Shown here: piece after piece, positions 61,172 through 64,000 of the stretch | How the letters are laid out: every line of letters begins with the position of its first letter | How positions within the stretch are numbered: position 1 is the stretch's first letter | NCBI RefSeq assembly: GCF_016649425.1 | Contig: NZ_JADRCR010000004.1 | Location: forward strand, 248,001-312,000 | From: Limnobaculum allomyrinae | Lineage (GTDB): Bacteria > Pseudomonadota > Gammaproteobacteria > Enterobacterales > Enterobacteriaceae | Direction of reading: 5' to 3' | DNA: 64,000 nt | Notes under the pieces: generated by a model | The model's input: only the letters and a program-made list of their open reading frames with translations | What the model was told of the DNA's origin: nothing | The model's database searches: none | Made by a program: the position numbers and the translations under genes

Positions 61172-61798
61172 ATGAAAGTAGCAAAAGACCTAGTGGTCAG
61201 CCTGGCCTATCAGGTTCGTACAGAAGACGGTGTATTAGTTGATGAGTCTCCGGTGAGCGCACCGTTAGATTATCTGCATGGACATGGTTCTCTGATCGCA
61301 GGTTTAGAAAAAGCATTAGAAGATCATAACGTAGGCGATCGTTTTGACGTGTTTGTACCGGCGAACGAAGCTTATGGTAACTATGATGAAGTCTTGGTTC
61401 AGCGCGTACCTAAAGATGTATTTATGGGTGTTGACGAGCTTCAGGTAGGTATGCGTTTCCTGGCTGATACCGATCAAGGTCCTGTGCCAGTTGAAATCAC
61501 CGAAGTAGAAGATGACCACGTAGTGGTTGACGGCAACCACATGCTGGCAGGCCAAAACCTCAACTTTAATGTTGAAGTTGTTGCTATCCGCGAAGCAACA
61601 CCGGAAGAGCTGGCTCATGGCCATGTTCACGGTGAGCACGATCACGAACATGGTGAAGGTGGCTGCTGTGGCGGTCATGGTCACGGTGATGGCGGCGGTT
61701 GCTGTGGCGGCGGCGGTCACGACCATGATCACGAACATGGTGAAGGCGGCTGTGGTGGTCATGGTAAAGGCCACGGTGGTTGTGGCTGCAGCCACTAA
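61172..61798 (+). CDS. slyD: FKBP-type isomerase and nickel chaperone SlyD
   Basis: 208 residues (E. coli 196). FKBP domain with VDESPVSAPLDYLHGHGSL and the inserted IF chaperone domain (LQVGMRFLADTDQGPVPVEI). C-terminal metal tail from about 150: His/Cys/Gly-rich, containing two copies of DHEHGEGGC 29 codons apart. It isomerises prolines, aids phage lysis in E. coli and delivers nickel to hydrogenase assembly. GGAG seven bases upstream; strong terminator after. Confidence 0.97.
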   Translation: MKVAKDLVVSLAYQVRTEDGVLVDESPVSAPLDYLHGHGSLIAGLEKALEDHNVGDRFDVFVPANEAYGNYDEVLVQRVPKDVFMGVDELQVGMRFLADTDQGPVPVEITEVEDDHVVVDGNHMLAGQNLNFNVEVVAIREATPEELAHGHVHGEHDHEHGEGGCCGGHGHGDGGGCCGGGGHDHDHEHGEGGCGGHGKGHGGCGCSH

Positions 61799-61817
61799 TC
61801 ATTATTTAAGAAGTGAA

Positions 61818-61855
61818 AAAATGGCAGCTTAATTAAAGCTGCCATTTTATTTTTT
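61818..61855 (+). terminator. Intrinsic terminator of slyD
   Basis: AAAATGGCAGCTT and AAGCTGCCATTTT form a 13-bp stem with a 5-base loop, followed by ATTTTTT. Lies between convergent slyD and slyX and may serve both. Confidence 0.93.
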
Positions 61856-61887
61856 GACTGAACTACCGCTATAGTTTTGATGAAACA

Positions 61888-62115
61888 TCAGTAATGGGGA
61901 GGTGGTACCTCTTCTGACTGTGACGCAATCATGGATGGTTGGGAGGCTTTCAGCTTATCGGTCAGCAACCTTAATTGCTCCTGAAGTTTAGCAATTTCAA
62001 GTTGATGCTGAATGACTGCCTGATTGAGATCTTCAATCGTCACCTCCTGGAAAGCCAGACGACTTTCCAGCAGTTCCAGTCGTTGTAACAGGCTGTCAGA
62101 GTTTAGGTGTTGCAT
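61888..62115 (-). CDS. slyX: SlyX family small coiled-coil protein
   Basis: 75 residues (E. coli 72), almost wholly a coiled coil ([20 protein letters not shown] ... [15 protein letters not shown]) ending PPPHY, the SlyX hallmark. Function unknown. GGAG five bases before the ATG. Convergent with slyD, divergent from the fkpA-like gene, as in E. coli. Confidence 0.95.
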   Translation of the reverse strand: MQHLNSDSLLQRLELLESRLAFQEVTIEDLNQAVIQHQLEIAKLQEQLRLLTDKLKASQPSMIASQSEEVPPPHY

Positions 62116-62284
62116 ATTTTCTCCGGTGAATCATGATGAGTCTCGTACTATGAATGTGATATTAAATCAGCGCAGAAATTTGTAAGATGCGCATAAATAT
62201 CTGTGTGCTTGCCAGTAATACAACCGGCAGGAGATGTTGACCGTTAATGGCTCTATTCTACAATGAAACACAAGGAATATATTG

Positions 62285-63460
62285 ATGTCTTTTTTAAATA
62301 AGCCTTCATATGCAATTGGAGCGTTGCTATTAACGCTGCCTGTTTTTACTGTTTCCGCTAACCCTGCTGCGCCAGAACCTCAGGTTGAACAAAGTGCTAC
62401 GGTTGTTCAACCAGCAACAACGGCAGCGCCATCTCAACCTGAAGCAGCAAAGGCTGAACAACCGGTTGATGCGACGCCTGTTACAGCAGAAGAACAGAAG
62501 AACAGCCAACCATCTTCAGCAGAACCTGCTAAGGATAATGTTTCAGACCCAAAGACGAATACGCAGCAAGCTGTCACTGAGCCTGCGGCGACAAATTCTA
62601 CACCTGTTGCAGAAACAGCGCCGGTAGCTAGTGAAACCCCTGCTGCGGTTGATGCTGCTTCTACTGTGACAGAGAAAGCCGCAACGACTGAAACGGCACC
62701 TACAGATGCTGCACCTGTATCTGCGGTCAGTGAAGTAGCTTCAACCGTAGAGCCAAAGAAAGAGCCAGTTCCTGTGGTCACAGAGCTGGAAACCACGCCA
62801 TTATCATCAGTAAAATTTTCCCTGAACAGTGAAGAACAAAAACGCGCCTATGCCAGTGGTGTAACGCTGGCTCGTTACCTGCAGGAAAATATGGCTCAGC
62901 AAAAGAAACTGCACATTACCCTGGATCCAAATATCGTGCTGGCAGGAATTGTTGATACCTTTGCTGGTGATATAAAAATGGATGAAGCGATGGTTAAAAA
63001 AACCATGGCTGCATTTGACGATCAGGTGAACACGCTGAATAAAGCCAAGATGGAGCAGGAAGCCGCACGGGAACGTGAAATGGGTGATGCATATCAGGCT
63101 GAATTCGCCAAAATGGATGGTGTGAAGAAAAGTAAAACCGGATTGCTCTATTTAGTTGAGAAAAAAGGTACTGGTGCAGCGATTGCTGACAAAGATATCG
63201 TTGTTGTTGAACTGCAAGGTATGCGGGTAAATGGTACTGTGTTTGAAAAAACGGCCTCACCAATTACTTTAAAAGTAGCCGATGTTATTCCCGCCTTGCG
63301 CAGCGGTATTAAACTGGCAGGCAGAGGCGGTGAAATTAAATTAGTGGTACCACCTGAGCAAGGGTATGGTGCTAAAGGCGCTTTACCAGGGATTCCACCA
63401 AATGCTACGTTGATCTTTAGTATTAAAGTATTGCAGGTTAATCCAGCTAAAGCGAAATAG
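62285..63460 (+). CDS. FkpA-like periplasmic FKBP paralog with long low-complexity extension and degenerate active site
   Basis: 391 residues from the ATG at 62285 (AAGGA eight bases upstream; a TTG three bases earlier is not needed). Signal peptide to about 26 (VFTVSA-N), then about 145 residues rich in Pro, Ala, Thr, Glu, Val (27-170), an FKBP_N dimerisation domain (about 178-285) and an FKBP domain (about 290-386). Aligned to FKBP12, Tyr26 is Leu310, Asp37 is Glu321 and Trp59 is Leu338, while Phe36, Tyr82 and Phe99 are kept (F320, Y361, F378). Probably a chaperone with weak or no isomerase activity. The canonical fkpA follows directly. Confidence 0.88.
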   Translation: MSFLNKPSYAIGALLLTLPVFTVSANPAAPEPQVEQSATVVQPATTAAPSQPEAAKAEQPVDATPVTAEEQKNSQPSSAEPAKDNVSDPKTNTQQAVTEPAATNSTPVAETAPVASETPAAVDAASTVTEKAATTETAPTDAAPVSAVSEVASTVEPKKEPVPVVTELETTPLSSVKFSLNSEEQKRAYASGVTLARYLQENMAQQKKLHITLDPNIVLAGIVDTFAGDIKMDEAMVKKTMAAFDDQVNTLNKAKMEQEAAREREMGDAYQAEFAKMDGVKKSKTGLLYLVEKKGTGAAIADKDIVVVELQGMRVNGTVFEKTASPITLKVADVIPALRSGIKLAGRGGEIKLVVPPEQGYGAKGALPGIPPNATLIFSIKVLQVNPAKAK

Positions 63461-63520
63461 TCACTGGTGATTTAGTCAAAAGGCTGACACCAGTTATTTA
63501 TCTGAGCTACATAATGATTT

Positions 63521-63565
63521 ATGGTTCGCTGATAAAGAGATTTCTTAATTTCAGCGAACCATTTT
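63521..63565 (+). terminator. Terminator of the fkpA-like gene
   Basis: ATGGTTCGCTGA and TCAGCGAACCAT form a 12-bp stem with an 18-base loop followed by TTTTAATTTA, about 60 bases past the stop. It separates the two fkpA-type genes into different transcripts. Confidence 0.75.
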
Positions 63566-63670
63566 AATTTATGTTGTCGAAGATGAGTAATTAGCATAAT
63601 GGGCTATTCTTTTTGGGTAATAAGATAATTTGATATTCTTGCGTCTGTTTAGAATTAGCCTGTATGGTAT

Positions 63671-63684
63671 AGAATTCGAATTCT
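63671..63684. promoter_or_regulatory. Palindrome in the fkpA promoter region
   Basis: AGAATTCGAATTCT, a perfect 14-bp palindrome 44 bp before the fkpA ATG, next to TATGGTATA, which may be part of the -10 region. No sigma-E type promoter could be picked out with confidence. Function unknown. Confidence 0.3.
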
Positions 63685-63727
63685 GTTTTATCGCATAACA
63701 ACATATGTCCTATCACCGGAGATGTAG

Positions 63728-64000
63728 ATGAAATCATTATTTAAAGTAACGCTGTTAGCGACCGCAATGGCTTTCGCTACCGGGGCAATGGCCAACACTG
63801 CAGCAACCACTGCACCAAAAAGCGCCGCGCCGGCTAAGTTTGACAGCGAAGACCAGAAGGCGGCTTACGCGTTAGGTGCTTCTCTGGGTGGTTATATGAC
63901 TAACTCTCTGAAGGATCAGGATAAGTTAGGTGTGGTGTTAGATCGCTCCCAAATCCAGGCTGGTTTTAAAGATGCTTTTGAAAGCAAAAGTAAATTAACC
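63728..64000 (+). CDS. fkpA: FKBP-type periplasmic isomerase/chaperone FkpA (5' part, cut by window end)
   Basis: 91 residues visible. Signal peptide MKSLFKVTLLATAMAFATGA ending AMA-N, a short linker and the start of the FKBP_N dimerisation domain (FDSEDQKAAYALGASLGGYM), which aligns with residues 178-200 of the upstream paralog. Ribosome site GGAG six bases before the ATG at 63728; the nearer ATG at 63722 is followed at once by TAG. The catalytic domain lies beyond the window. Confidence 0.92.
   Translation, partial: MKSLFKVTLLATAMAFATGAMANTAATTAPKSAAPAKFDSEDQKAAYALGASLGGYMTNSLKDQDKLGVVLDRSQIQAGFKDAFESKSKLT

Noticed and set aside
61316-61795. Long minus-strand open frame opposite slyD
   Set aside because: It mirrors the His/Gly repeats of slyD, has runs of Thr and Ala from the repetitive codons and no ribosome site or homology.
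62434-62796. Minus-strand open frame of Ala/Val/Ser opposite the FkpA-like extension
   Set aside because: Antisense of the low-complexity Pro/Ala/Thr region; no start signal, composition explained by the coding strand.

Overview
The window is chromosomal DNA of an enteric gammaproteobacterium (order Enterobacterales). Most proteins align over their full length with the E. coli K-12 proteins as I remember them, and several E. coli gene strings are kept: yhgF, greB, ompR-envZ, pckA, hslO-hslR, igaA, nudE, mrcA, hofMNOPQ, aroK-aroB-damX-dam-rpe-gph-trpS, then ppiA, then argD, yhfK, crp, prkB, yheU-yheT, yheS, kefG-kefB, slyD, slyX, fkpA. The many small differences (missing yrfG, yhfA and yheV, no fic-pabA beside argD, greB orientation, a second fkpA-like gene) point to a deep branch. 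A Budviciaceae-like lineage (Pragia, Budvicia, Limnobaculum) is a guess that I cannot test here.

Layout. 1-480 is AT-rich non-coding DNA with a good Fur box and a perfect FNR box; it is probably the control region of a feo iron-uptake operon lying left of the window. 0.5-25 kb is core housekeeping: transcription factors, osmosensing, gluconeogenesis, redox chaperone, envelope homeostasis, cell wall synthesis, DNA-uptake type pilus genes, shikimate pathway, Dam methylation. 25-31 kb holds two salvage units: pnuC-nadR plus an exported Cys-phosphatase (NAD precursors) and codBA (cytosine) with a PurR box on its promoter.

31-49 kb, between ppiA and argD, is the accessory region. It carries a radical SAM/SPASM enzyme paired with a membrane protein that ends in a Ser/Gly/Cys tail (a candidate peptide-modification system), an FAD/Fe-S D-lactate-type dehydrogenase, yjgR, the regulator rspR, a broken ferric-reductase-like gene, an OmpR-type two-component system whose kinase lacks the usual phosphatase threonine, and a sugar-acid operon rspA-rspB-ydfJ-ydfI. 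The rspA promoter has a near-consensus CRP site and an RspR-type operator candidate.

Three copies of a structured intergenic repeat lie at 38.1, 43.1 and 50.2 kb, in or beside this region only. They share a conserved first hairpin with compensatory base changes and differ in an internal hairpin-bearing segment. I do not recognise this family.

50-64 kb returns to core genes (yhfK, crp, prkB, yheUT, yheS, kefGB, slyD, slyX). It ends with two FkpA-type genes in tandem. The first has a roughly 145-residue Pro/Ala/Thr/Glu-rich extension and has lost key FKBP active-site residues; the second is canonical and is cut by the window edge.
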